Shown: positions 46,331-57,901, counted from the stretch's first letter. The stretch is DNA of 64,000 nt from Scalesia atractyloides (GCA_947069175.1 CAMTDV010000018.1:46264869-46328868), one strand, 5' to 3'. Notes: generated by a model not told the origin, from the sequence alone. Made by a program: numbers and translations.

Positions 46331-48396
46331 CTCAATCAAGTTGCCATTAGAACGTCTCCACATGGATTTATTTGGTCCTGTCAATGTTCGAAGTATCTCA
46401 GGAGACTTATATTGCTTGGTCGTGACAGATGACTATTCGAGATATTCGTGGGTATTCTTTCAGGAATCAAAACACGAAACGTTTGAGAATTTGGTGATTT
46501 TGTTTAAGAAACTCGAGAATCTTTATCATCTGCCGGTCAGACGCATTAGAAGTGACAACGGCACAAAGTTTAAGAATAAAAAAATGAAGGAATTCTGCAA
46601 CGCTAAAGGGATTCTGCACGAGTTTAGTGCTCCCTATACTCCATAGAAAAACGGTGTTGCTGAATGGAAGAACAGAACTTTGATTGAAACTGCGAGAACC
46701 ATGCTTGCAGATTCTAAACATCCAGTCAGCTTCTGGAGTGAAGCGGTTGCTGCGGCTTGTTACACGCTAAACAGAGTTATCACTGTCAAACCAACAAAGA
46801 AAACATGTTTTTAGATGATAAACCGACGGAAGCCGAATTTGAAATTCTTAGAACCATTTGGTGCGCCATGTACCGTAATAGACCAAGATGGTAAATTTGG
46901 GGCCAAATATCTTGAAGGTTTCTTTGTCGGATATGTGAGTCCGCTAAGAAGAGTAAATATTCCTTCGTTGAGAAAGGTTATTGAAGCAAAACACATGGAT
47001 TGTTTTAACTATACGGATCCTATTCAAAGGAGAGGTGACGCGTGGCTGTTTAACTACCAACATCTTTGGAAGTCATTCGACTTGCCGGAAGAACCGTCTG
47101 AAGAAGAAATTGCAGCGTTATACTATCTTCAATAGTCGGCGAATCAAGAACAAATCATTAGACCAATTGTGGTTAATCAACCCACGTTGTATTCTTCATC
47201 TTCCGGAGCAAGTCCAAGCAATAGGAGTGGTGTTCAATTTGAAAATGTTTCTGAAGCAGAAGTAACACCTGCTACACCTCCAGTGAATGCTTCTAATGAA
47301 CCAGGAAACACAACATCAGGTCCCAGCATGCCTCAGAATCAGAATTCTGACTCAGATGAAGCACCGACATTTGATGCTGATGGTGAAACTTCATCGGATG
47401 AAGAAGTTGAGCAGATATCTAACTTGTTGAATCAATCTGCTAGTCCGAGAAATCAGAACGAAGCTTCATCAAGTACTCCTAATGTTGATGTGAACAGTGA
47501 TCTGATTGTTTCAAATCAGCAAGGCTCAGCTGAATGGAAAAACAAAACTTTGATTAAAACTGCGAGAACCATGCTTGCAGATTCTAAACTTCCAGTCAGC
47601 TTCTGGAGTGAAGCGGTTGCTGCGGCTTGTTGCACGCTAAACAGAGTTCTCACTGTCAAACCAACAAAGAAAACATGTTTTGAGAAATAAACCGACGGAA
47701 GCCGAATTTGAAATTCTTAGAACCATTTGGTGCGCCATGTACCGTAATAGACCAAGATGGTAAATTTGGGGCCAAATCTCTTGAAGGTTTCTTTGTCGGA
47801 TATGCGAGTCCGCTAAGAAGAGTATATATTCCTTCGTTGAGAAAGGTTATTGAAGCACAACACGTGGATTGTTTTAACTATACAGATCCTATTCAAAGGA
47901 GAGGTGACGCATGGCTGTTTAACTACCAAGATCTTTGGAAGTCATTCGACTTGCCGGAAGAACCTTCTGAAGAAGAAATTGCAGCGTTATACTATCTTCA
48001 ACAGTCGGCGAATCAAGAACAAATCATTAGACCAATTGTGGTTAATCAACCCACGTTGTATTCTTCATCTTCCGGAGCAAGTCCAAGCAATAGCAGTGGT
48101 GTTCAAGTTGAAAATGTTTCTGAAGCAGAAGTAACACCTGCTACACCTCCAGTGAATGCTTCTAATGAACCAGGAAACACAACATCAGGTCCCAGCATGC
48201 CTCAGAATCAGAATTCTGACTCAGATGAAGCACCGACATTTGATGTTGATGGTGAAACTTCATCGGATGAAGAAGTTGAGCAGATATCTAACTTGTTGAA
48301 TCAATCTGCTAGTCCGAGAATTAGAACGAAGCTTCATCAAGTACTCCTAATGTTGATGTGAACAGTGATCTGATTGTTTCAAATCAGCAAAGCTCC
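46331..48396 (+). pseudogene. pol: pol of element F: integrase core and linker, internally duplicated
   Basis: The core has HMDLFGPVNV, VTDDYSRYSWVFF and RSDNGTKF, then after a TAG (about 46644) VAEWKNRTLIETARTM, with the catalytic Asp residues and Glu visible. The stretch from the GCTGAATGG at 46659 through the Ser/Asn-rich linker is present twice in tandem (unit about 870 bp). Copy 1 has stops at about 46812 and at 47133, copy 2 at about 47687. The linker reads YLEGFFVGY, PIQRRGDAWLFNY, then an acidic Ser-rich tail with DSDEAPTFD. Integrase joins the DNA copy to the chromosome. Confidence 0.85.
46659..48396 (+). repeat. Tandem duplication of about 870 bp in Copia F pol
   Basis: 46659-47528 and 47529-48396 are nearly identical; the join lies at GGCTCAGCTGAATGG. 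Element D has a single copy of the same stretch, so the duplication happened in the F lineage. Copies differ by scattered substitutions and small indels. Confidence 0.92.
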
Positions 48397-50153
48397 GTTG
48401 ATGTTCCAAAAGAAGAAATGCCGCGATCATATTCTTACCATCCTTCAACAAATATTATAGGAGACTACAAACTAGTGTGCGTACAAGAAGCCAAATCAAT
48501 TAAGCACTTAGTTGTTTCTACATCTGAGTTGCACCAACTAAGAATTACTGCTACTACTCATGTTTCATTTCTCAAATAGAGCCAAAGACAGTTAATGAGG
48601 CTCTGGCTGACGAGAATTGAGTGATAGCAATGCAAGAAGAAGTGTTACAGTTCGAGAAGTTGGGTGTTTGGAAGCTTGTAGACTTGCCACCAAAACATAA
48701 AGTTATTGACACAAAGTGGGTCTTCAAGTGTAAAAGAGACGATCAGGGTGTAATAGTCAGAAACAAAGCTCGGCTGGTTGTCAAGGGATTCCACCAGCAG
48801 GAAGGTATAGATTACACGGAGGTATACGCACCAGTTGCGCGATTAGAATTTATCCGCATTTTCCTAGTGTTCGCAGCTTGGAAAGGATTTAAGGTGTACT
48901 AGTTGGATGTAAAATCTGCATTTATCTATGGTAAACTTCATGAACATGTGTATGTCGGCCAACCACCGGGTTTCGTCGATCCACTGAACAAGAACAAAGC
49001 ATATTTCCTGGATAAAGCCTTGTACAGACTACACCAAGCCCCGAGAGCTTGGTACGAGACTTTATCGCAACATCTCGTAGGAAATGGCTTTACACGAGGC
49101 ATAGTGGACAGCACTTTATTTACCAGAGAAGTTGGATCGCATCTGATAATTGTACAAATCTATGTGGATGATATCGTTTTCGATTCTACGGATGACAGTC
49201 TGTGCAAAGAGTTTGAAAAGATCATGAAGAAGAAATTCGAGATGTCCTCCATGGGTGAAATGAAATTCTTCTTAGGTCTCCAAGTGGATTAGCTTCCAGA
49301 CGGGATATTCATTTATCAGACTAAGTATGTTCATGACATTCTCAAAAAGTTTGAAATGGATAGCTCGAAGCCGCTTTCGACACCGCTGGCACTGAACCAT
49401 GGGATTTGCATAGACGAGACGGGAACGAATGTTGATGAAACACTTTATCGATCGATGATAGGTTCACTGATGTATCTAACGACATCTCGCCCAGACATCA
49501 TGTATCCTACTTGCTTATGTGCGAGATGTCAGTCAAGTCCTCGAATGTCACACATGCAGATAGTCAAGCGAATCTTCCGTTACTTAAAGGGATGTCCTAG
49601 CACGGGCTTATGGTATCCTAAAAACGACAATTTCGACTTAATGGGATACACTGACTCAGACTTCGGAGTGGACAAGCTGAACTCAAAATCTACAACTGCA
49701 GGATGCCAGTTCTTTGGCACGCGTTTGCTAACGTGGGAGTGTAAGAAACAGACCACGGTCTCTCTCTCAACCTGTGAAGCGGAATACATTTTTGCTTCCA
49801 TCTGTTGCTCACAAATCCTCTGGATTCAGCAACAGATGAGGGATTATGGTCTGCAGTTTCTTGACACGCCTTTATTTGTATATAAGAAAGCAGCCATCGA
49901 TATAACTAAAAATGCGGTTCATCACTCACGTACAAAACACATTGAAATTCATTACCATTTCACTCGTGATTGTTACGAAAAGAAATTGGTTCGAATAGAA
50001 GAGATCCACACCAACGAACAAAGGGCTGATTTTTATACCAAAGCATTTCCATTAACAAGATTTAAATATCTAATGCGGCTTAACAATGTTAAAAATTTGC
50101 TTACAGGTGCGGAAGCTGAGGTCGAATACGGATCGGATGACGAATTCACGTAA
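48397..50153 (+). pseudogene. pol: pol of element F: reverse transcriptase and RNase H
   Basis: RT begins around 48580 with AMQEEVLQFEKLGVWKLV, then DTKWVFKCKRD, ARLVVKGFHQQEGIDY, LDVKSAFIYGKL, PPGFVDP and the catalytic YVDDIVFDSTDDS. RNase H has GYTDSDFGVDKL, SLSTCEAEYI and KKAAIDITKNAVHHSRTKHI. Two stops, TAG at 48900 and at 49290, stand where element D has CAG. The last frame ends at 50153 after the acidic tail VEYGSDDEFT. All catalytic motifs are readable, so only a few point changes silence it. Confidence 0.92.
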
Positions 50154-51552
50154 TCCGCATTGGTTTGTATGGTTTGTAAATATCTTTCTAGTTTAGTATT
50201 TCTTAAAATCTAAAATCCAAATATATCTTTTTGATTTTAGGGGGAGAAATTTTTGGGAAAATACAAAAACATATGAAAATTTTCAAAAATGTACAAAAAC
50301 ATTGAAAAAGACAAAAAGAATTTGGTGCCACAAAAAGGAAATGATAGTACATCAGTGGACTATCACAGTATGCGTTTAAAAGTGATAAACGAGTCTTACT
50401 GTGGATGTGTCGATACGTAACTGTTTTCGAGATATAAACTAAATTTAACAACTGCTTAATTTTGTGGATTAACTCATCTTGGATATATGGACTTAGTACT
50501 CCGAAATTTCATTTGACAGATTGCCTGATTCTGAGATACGAGGTCTTTATAGATAGTTGATATCTTGGGTATTATACAAGTTCTTCTGATTTTGCGGAAG
50601 CAATAGCCTAGAATTTCTATAATACTTTCGCTATAAACCCCAAACTGCATGCGAACTTGAAAAAGTATCGAAAGATCTAATCATTTGCACTGCTGGAAAG
50701 ATAACTTAAGTGGAACACACCTAAAGACGTGCCTTCATCTCTTTGTCTGTCGGTAGTACTAACCTGAGCTCTCAATTTCTCGCATTACGTAGATACAGAT
50801 ATCAATTACGGTATATTCACCTGTAAGATGAAATCTAGGGAATCTTGATACGGGAGTATATTCAAGAAATGGGAACCACAGATAAGTCAAGTTTCATAAT
50901 TCATACCTTAACATATCTTGAAACAGTTGAGAAACATGGTAGATTTTAAGAGGACAAATATATCGACAATCTACGTAAATGAGTTTAAAGCTTAAACTCA
51001 TCTAAAGGTTAACGGTACTGGTGATATGTCTCAATCAACTGATATGATCCTTTTGACACGAATTCACAAAAATATATATGTAAATATGTTTGTACATAGT
51101 TTACATTGTCCTGTAAATAGTTTATCAAGCTTTACAGATTAAAACCAAAAAGATTTTCAGTGTGTTTTAGCATAAACTTACAAAAATAAAAAAAGATTTT
51201 GTTTCTACATTGTTTTAAGCAAACCAATGTTGGAGAACGGGTCTTCGAAGTCTGGTAAGATGCTAGAACTGGTGGGAATCTCTTTGACAACGGACTGGGA
51301 GCTAATCTGTAAAATCTGAAAAGTCAAAACGATAAAAAGTTCATTAATTTGAAACTTTGATTTTGAAAATATCAATAGTTTGTTCGTAATGGGTCAAACC
51401 GGAGTCATTAACTTGGACTCGGCAGACAAATCGGTTAACCAAGGTCATTAGCTTGGACTTGGTCAACTGAGTGGATTTTCATAACTGGTAAAAGTTGGAA
51501 AGTTCAGGGGTTAAATTGCAAAATTTGGAAAAAGTTTGTTTTTAGGGTTTGG
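50154..51552 (+). other. Spacer after pol of element F, with internal polypurine run
   Basis: Non-coding, collinear with 17524-18951 of D. It begins with TTTTAGGGGGAGAAA (polypurine at 50239-50249), 86 bp after the pol stop, a sequence normally found at the 3' LTR border. The rest is AT-rich without a recognised feature. Confidence 0.75.
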
Positions 51553-52218
51553 CAAGTTCGTCCGAACTTGCTAAACAGAATCATGTTTAATAATTTAGCA
51601 AGTTCGACCGAACTTGCAGATGGTTGATGATTGTTATTCGGTAAGTTCGCCCGGACTTCTGATGGGCTTTTAAAGTTGGGCTCAATAAGTTTGCTCGAAC
51701 TTGCAGGAGCATTTAAACTCAGCAAGTTCGGCCGAACTCTTTTATCAGTTGTCTAATCTCTCTGAAGCAAACTTGAACATGGAGTCTTGAGCGAAATTGG
51801 CATTTTAGTACCATTATACTGCCTGATTATTATTTGATTTTGGTGATTAGCACACCAACTTCAATGGATGAGGTACTGATTTGATGATTAAACCGATTAA
51901 AGAACTGTATGCGATGAATCAAGATCTAAAATGTTAAATCTAATAGATCTAGGTCTAATTAGACAAAATTGAACTTTGAATCTTGCTCTAAAACATAAAT
52001 CGACCGTGTCATGATTAGAATGTGTAGTTTTGGTTGAAGATGATGACAAGTTCGGCCGAACTTGTTATCAAGTTCGACCGAACCTGGGTAATATCAAGGA
52101 AATTCAAAATAAGTTCGCCCGAAATTATGAAATAAATATTGAACATGTGATTGATACATGTTCGGGCGAACTTGGCATTTTCAGAATGTTATACACTTAT
52201 CAAGTTCGCCCGAACTTG
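51553..52218. repeat. Palindrome array in front of the extra ORF, element F
   Basis: Ten copies in two groups (51553-51740 and 52047-52218) of CAAGTTCG-NN-CGAACTTG. The last ends about 50 bp before the extra ORF opens, the same spacing as in element D. Confidence 0.93.
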
Positions 52219-52266
52219 ATGAAAGTGTTAGAAAAACTTTTTAATTTTTCTCGAAAAGCATGCTAA

Positions 52267-55200
52267 TTGTTTTGCGTCGTTTTTCAGGCTCAAGTACCAG
52301 CACGAGTAATTGTAATAGAGTTCTCTAAATCTCACAATACGTGCATTATGCTCGACAAGACGATATGTCCATCTTTGAAAGAATACGACAGTATATTGAA
52401 GTTTCTAAAGGAAAGCCCTATTCATCGAGCGATCACGGAGCGCACAGTATCTTATAGATCTCACGCGTACCATTTCTGGACGAACGCGAGTCTTAGTGAA
52501 GATAAAAAGACCATTAAACCTAGCACAGTTACATAAGATGATATTCGAAGTATTCTGCAGTGTAACGATGATAAACATGATCCGATATTCCTTGATGAGA
52601 AGATGGTCAGAGGCTGTTTTTATAGAATGGGTTACAAGGTGAGCGTGAATAAGCTGACATTGAAGAAAGGGGAAGTGCCAAACCCCTACAAGCTCCTAAT
52701 GCATGCAATCATACATACTTTCAGTCACCGCAAGGCAGGTCTAGACGATGTTCAAGACTACATGGCCTGTATGGCAACGGATTTGATCTTGAAGAAGCCG
52801 TTTAACTATTCTAAGTTGGTTTTCACACTTATGTCGAAAAACATGGATGATTCAAGGCTATGTTTATATCCGAGGTTCGTGTAAATGCTGATAGATGAGA
52901 AATTTACGAATATAGCACGGGATCCAAATGATGTGCTATACCTAAGCCACCTCGATGATACAACTGTGAAGAAGCTTTTAAAGTTTCAGAAGCAAGCGTC
53001 AGCACCTGTTGCTAAGCCAGTGTTTGGTGCAATTAAACATTCAAATTATGTTGCACCGTTTGACAATAAGTGGAGGAAAGACGGAAGCGGTGATGAGAAA
53101 GAGTTAAACGCTGAAAAAGGATGGTTCAAAGATTTCAAACCAAAATCTCGAAGCGACTGGTTCTTAAAGGCCGAAGTTGAAAAGCCTAAAAAGAAACGAG
53201 CAGCAAAGAATGTTGATACTATGCTTGTTGATGAAGATGAACCAGAGAATGTTCAAGCTGAGGCTGGATCAAGCGCAGCAGTTATTGTTGAGAGTCAGGA
53301 AACAGTTAAAACGACTCAGGAAGACGAGGTTATTTCTGCTACTTCAGAAAATGATGAAGATTCTGATGAAACGCATGTGAAAGAGCCAAAAAAGACAGAA
53401 GAAGAAATACAAGCTCAAAAAGAAAGAGAGTTTGATGCTGATTTCGATCCGAATCAAGAAAAGGAGTCTGATGAGGAAAGACCAAAGAAAAAGGTAAAAC
53501 GTACAAAGTCTTCAGCAACAGAAATTTTAAAGAAGACTACAGGGTCTCCTCAGACAAAGGGTAGAAAGAAAACGAAAAAAGTTCAAAAAGCTGTAAGTAA
53601 AAGATACAGAGGAAAGTTGAAAAGCGCAGAAGTTACATAAGAACCTTCTGGGGCACAGGAGAGAAGATCACACAAGAACCTTTTACACAAGAACCTCCTA
53701 TTGTTGTTTCAAGTGAAGCTAAAAGGCCAGGAGCTACACAAGAACCTCCTGTGTCTGGTTTATTTGAAGCACCTATTATTCAATCACCGGTTGCTCCAAC
53801 GACTTCAAATCTTGAAAGTTCTACTCCAAGGAAGTCTTTACCAAAGGCTGCTACTCCAAAGTCAACACCAAAAACTGTAGGGCCTAATCTATTCGGTGAT
53901 ATTCATAATGATCCGATTAGTCTGCAAGATCTAAACGACTTCTTTCCAGAGACAAATGTTGAACTTCTAGAGAAGCGTGTGAAAATCTTGGAAGATAAAG
54001 TTGCTAATAATGAAGAAGAGAAAGTTGAGCTTATTAAGAAAATGAATCAAAGTAATGTTGAGAAGAAATGTTGGACAATAAAGTGAAAGTTTTGGAAAAT
54101 GAACAAGAATTCTTCAAAGCATTAGTTGAAAGTCTTCAGAATGCTAATGAAAAGCTTCAAACAGAGATTGCAGATCTGAAGACAATCCAAGCCCTAAATA
54201 ATCGAAGATTTTCCAGGATGCAGAAAGTGATTGTCTGGATCAGCAAGAAGCTAAAGAACGATCTGAGAAAGAGTTAGCTGCGAGTGGTAAAGGTAAAGGG
54301 GTTGAAGGTGAAGCTCCTAAGTCTTCTGAAGTCGCAGAGAAATCAGTTGTAGAAAATGTTGTTATAGCTTCTGAGTCCGAGATTCCAAAGGTTGACGAAT
54401 CTGTCAAGCCTTCTGATCCTACTATTGCTTCTGAAGAAAAGGATGATGAAGAAACTGAAAAGAGGATAAAGATGATGAAGAGAAAGATGATTTAGAATAT
54501 GAGGATTAGAATGTGGCTGATGATGACGATGATTATGATCAGGGTGGTGTCGGAATAAAGATTACTGAAGCTAAGATTGCTGATGCTTTAGATTTTACTT
54601 CGCTAATGGATGACGAATCAAACAGAATGGATGATAAAAGTGAGGGGGAGTCACGGCAGAAAGGGCCAACTGATGAGATTGATTTGTCTAACGTTGAAAT
54701 ATTTGTAAAGCCAGTTGCTGCAGTACCCACTAAGCCTTTATTATTGATGTTAGAGCATAATGTGGAGGAAGGTGAGTATGTGCACAACTATACTAAGGAA
54801 GATCTTGCAAAGTTAATTGAAGTTGATACTGAAGATCTAGAGTTTTATTTCGAAAAAGACGTGTTGAATGTTAATACTTTTGAGCCAAATGATTATCAAT
54901 ATGTTAGAAGATTTGAAGCTGATGAGTATAATAGAGTGATTGTTGAAGATTGGTCTTCTGATGATGAGACAGATCAAACTGCGAAGTACGTCGGTTCTAA
55001 TTCTGAAAGTTTTCCTACTTTTGAGGAGATGTACAAGCAACTCGATGAAGACATGTTAAAAGAAAAGATAGAAGAATCAGTTAGAGAAGGTAAAGTACCA
55101 AAGCCGATGACAAAAGAAGAGATACCTCAAGCGAAAAGGTCTTGGTTTAAAAAGATGCCGTGCGAACGTAAGTTTCAACGTCCTCTAGCATTCTTTACCA

Positions 55201-56079
55201 GAGACAAAGATGTTTCATTGGGGGATATCTTAATCTGGGTTTGGTTCAAAGAACTTAACCTATATGCAACCAAAAGAGAATTTGGAGTGCAATACTTCAA
55301 GTATCTTGCTGATTTCAAGACCTTACCATACTGGGATGTGGAAGAGCTGGTTCAGATAGTTAATGTTACATACCATATGAAAGTGATTGATCAATTGTTG
55401 TAGAGGTTGATAAAGTATGAAGAAGTGGAAGGGTTTAGATATTGGAAGCCATTCATTCCTAGTCGCCGAATCAAGACTAACAAGAAAACGGGGGAGCAAG
55501 ACATTACTTTGATAATGAAGCGACCAAGGGCAATGAGAAACATGCCATTGATGCCGATTGAGCAGAACTTCTATCCATTTTTCAAGTGGTGGCAGATAGA
55601 TCCATCGACTTGTGAAGCAGTTATGTTTTTAAGTTTGAAGTACACTTGGATATTACGAAGGAAAGAGTTGAAATACTTGGTTCCAGGGCATGAGGGGGTT
55701 ATGGAGGACAATCAGGATTCTTGATCCTATGTGGTTGGTTAACTGCTCAAGAGAAGATATCAAATGTGTTTACTACAGTAAGATCGTATTTGAAGAACGT
55801 GAAAAGGTACAAGCTTTGCAATATCAGAAAGTTGTAAATGTTTGCTATGCGCGTGAACTAAATTCAGGAAAGATGTGGCAAACAAGCTGGAGGGAATTAG
55901 AAAGGGTTGAGTTTCTGAAAGAGGAGAAGCGTCTTGAAGCTATTCATAAGAAAACTAGGAAGGCAAGTATTAGAAGGTTTCAGCATATGAACAAAGTGCC
56001 TCCTACAGACCAGAAGCTGGATCCTAAACAAGAACGACGAAAGAAGCCTTACAAGAACTTCTTCGGTCGTGTGCGTTAA
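52267..56079 (+). pseudogene. Extra ORF downstream of pol, element F copy (about 1,270 codons)
   Basis: The frame opens at 52267 directly after TAA without an ATG; TTTTTCAG/GCTCAAG at 52280-52294 looks like a splice acceptor. Domains in order: an N-terminal domain (VPARVIVIEFSKSHNTCIML to about 52884); an acidic/basic region with ERPKKKVKRTK and KGRKKTKKVQK, which are NLS-like; coiled coils (LEKRVKILEDKVANNEEEK, 53950-54270); an acidic linker; and a C-terminal domain (LLLMLEHNVEEGEYVHNYTK, FTRDKDVSLGDILIW, SREDIKCVYYSKIVFEERE) ending KNFFGRVR. Stops lie at 52534, 52882 and 55401, with shifts near 53640, 54080, 54480 and 55690. Its position resembles that of env-like ORFs in SIRE-type Copia, but no membrane segment is seen. 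Function unknown. Confidence 0.75.
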
Positions 56080-56132
56080 CGTTTATTATGAAGACAGAGT
56101 TTTGAAGACTGATACAAGACGAAGACGATATC

Positions 56133-56145
56133 CAAGGGGGAGTCT
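56133..56145 (+). other. Polypurine tract of element F
   Basis: CCAAGGGGGAGTC directly precedes the 3' LTR and is where plus-strand synthesis would start. D and E have the same tract at their 3' LTRs. Confidence 0.9.
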
Positions 56146-56543
56146 GTTGGTGCATAATGTCTATGTCTTAGTCTTATATCGAATCTGTATAGAATAGAGT
56201 TGGATAGGCTAGCAAAATGATATATTTATGTAGATTGAGGACAAGTTCGCCCACAGTGACATGTTTGGTCAAGTCCGGCCGAACTTGCTAAGGCAAGTTC
56301 GGGGAACTTGGGTCTTCCTCAGGTTAACTTGTTACTCTATAAATAGCTAGCATGCCTCACTCATTTGTAATTTTGGCATTTGGGAGGCGAAGCTCCGTCA
56401 GTTTGTACTCTTGACGTTTGATCAATAAAACTGATGTTAAACTGATTAATTCTTGTCTATTGGTAAACAGGACGTAATATTTCCGCTATTATGGACGTTA
56501 GATATCAAATTTAGGTTCCTTAGCATTGAGGATCGGTCCTACA
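56146..56543 (+). repeat. Copia F 3' LTR
   Basis: 398 bp, TGTTGGTGCATAATG to GGATCGGTCCTACA, followed by ATGGA. It has palindrome copies at about 56240-56310 and TATAAATAG at 56338-56346. Confidence 0.94.
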
Positions 56544-56548
56544 ATGGA

Positions 56549-57901
56549 TCTGAGAAAAGTTTTGTGAAGAAAACAGATGAGATATTGTATTTCAAGGATC
56601 GAGTGTGGATTCCTGCAAGTTCGGAGCTGAGACAGTTGATTATGGATGAGGCCCATAAATCAAAATATTCGATTCACCCCTCAAAAACGATGTACCATGA
56701 CCTTAAAGAGTTTTATTGGTGGCCATGGTTGAAAAAGGACGTGGCGGAATATGTAAGCCAATGCTTGACTTGTGCTCGAGTCAAGGCATAGTATTAGAAA
56801 CCCTCTGGAATGTTGCAACAACCCGAGATACCTCGTTGGAAATAGGAACAAATCATGATGGATTTCGTGACCCATCTCCAAGGACGCCTCGTGGTCATGA
56901 CACGATTTTGCTATTCGTCGATCGATTGACCAAATCCGTACATTTTATTCTGATCCATACTACTTATAAAACCGACAAGTTGGCCGAAATCTACACTAAC
57001 GAGATAGTAGCCAGACACGGTGTCCCGGTTGCTATTATTTCAGACCGAGATAGTCACTTCACCTCGCGATATTGGCAAAAGTTACAAGAAGCATTGGGGA
57101 CGCGGATCGATCTGAATACTGCTTATCATCCCCAAACCGATGGCCAATCGAAATGCACGATCCAGACGTTAGAGGACTTGCTTCACGCCTATGTCCTGGA
57201 CTTCAGAAGAAGTTGGGACAAGCATCTTCCACTAGTGGAATTTTCCTATAATAATATTTACCACAATAGTATCCAGGCAGCCCCATACGAGGCCCTTTAC
57301 GGTCGAAAGTGTCGATCACCACTTTGTTGGGGCGAAGTGGGTGACACCCAACTGACGGGATCCGAGCTAGTACAGGAAACGACTGATAAGATCCACCAGA
57401 TTCAGAATAAATTGAAAGCCGCTCAGGATGGGAAAAAGAGCTGGGCTGATGTACGTAGAAAACCTTTATCATTCGAAATGGGTGAATGGGTGTTGTTAAA
57501 GGTATCGCCGTGGAAAGGCGTTATCAAATTTGGAAAGACCAGAAAGTTAGAACCACAATACATCGGACCGTATGAGATTCTAGCAAAAAAAGATTCCGGT
57601 AGCATATCGGTTGAAGCTACCAACCGAGCTTAGTGCCATTCATAATGTCTTCCACATTTCAAACCTAAAGAAGTGCCTATCAGGCGAAGCCACCCAGATA
57701 CCTTTGGAAGACATACACGTTGATGATAGACTGCAGTTTATAGAGGAACCGGTAGAAGTAGTTGATGGCAGAATTAAACAATTAAGGCACAACAAAATTT
57801 CACTGGTTAAAGTCCGGTGGAACTCTAAACAAGGACCTGAATACACCTGTGAACGGAAGGACGAAATCCGTAGAAAATACCCTCACCTCTTCCCTAGCTA
57901 A
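56549..57901 (+). pseudogene. pol: Gypsy B integrase with chromodomain-like tail
   Basis: Continues the frame broken by element F. HHCC finger: HKSKYSIHPS and CLTCARVKA. Core: VDRLTKSVHF and SDRDSHF, then GQSKCTIQTLE, where the catalytic Glu expected after Ser (QSE in element A) is Lys. Further conserved blocks are FSYNNIYH, YGRKCRSP and HISNLKKC. Stops after CARVKA and a frameshift near 57600 break the frame. The tail VKVRWNSKQGPEYTCERKD and KYPHLFPS matches chromovirus chromodomain ends. It stops at 57899-57901, 43 bp before the LTR. Confidence 0.88.

Larger units (their letters stand above)
34658..56543 (+). mobile_element. Ty1/Copia element F (forward), host of a solo LTR, G and H
   Basis: Bounded by LTRs at 34658-35041 and 56146-56543 and by ATGGA on both sides (34653-34657, 56544-56548). 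Internal order: PBS, leader with palindrome array, gag, protease, integrase, RT, RNase H, spacer with a polypurine run, second palindrome array, extra ORF, polypurine tract, LTR. Subtracting the three inserts (about 2.9, 3.0 and 0.5 kb) leaves about 15.4 kb. It also has an internal tandem duplication of about 870 bp. This is the most complete copy of the family here, but each ORF has stops. Confidence 0.93.

Noticed and set aside
52267..56079. Calling the extra ORF an envelope gene
   Set aside because: The position fits, but no signal peptide or membrane segment is visible and it has NLS-like basic runs.
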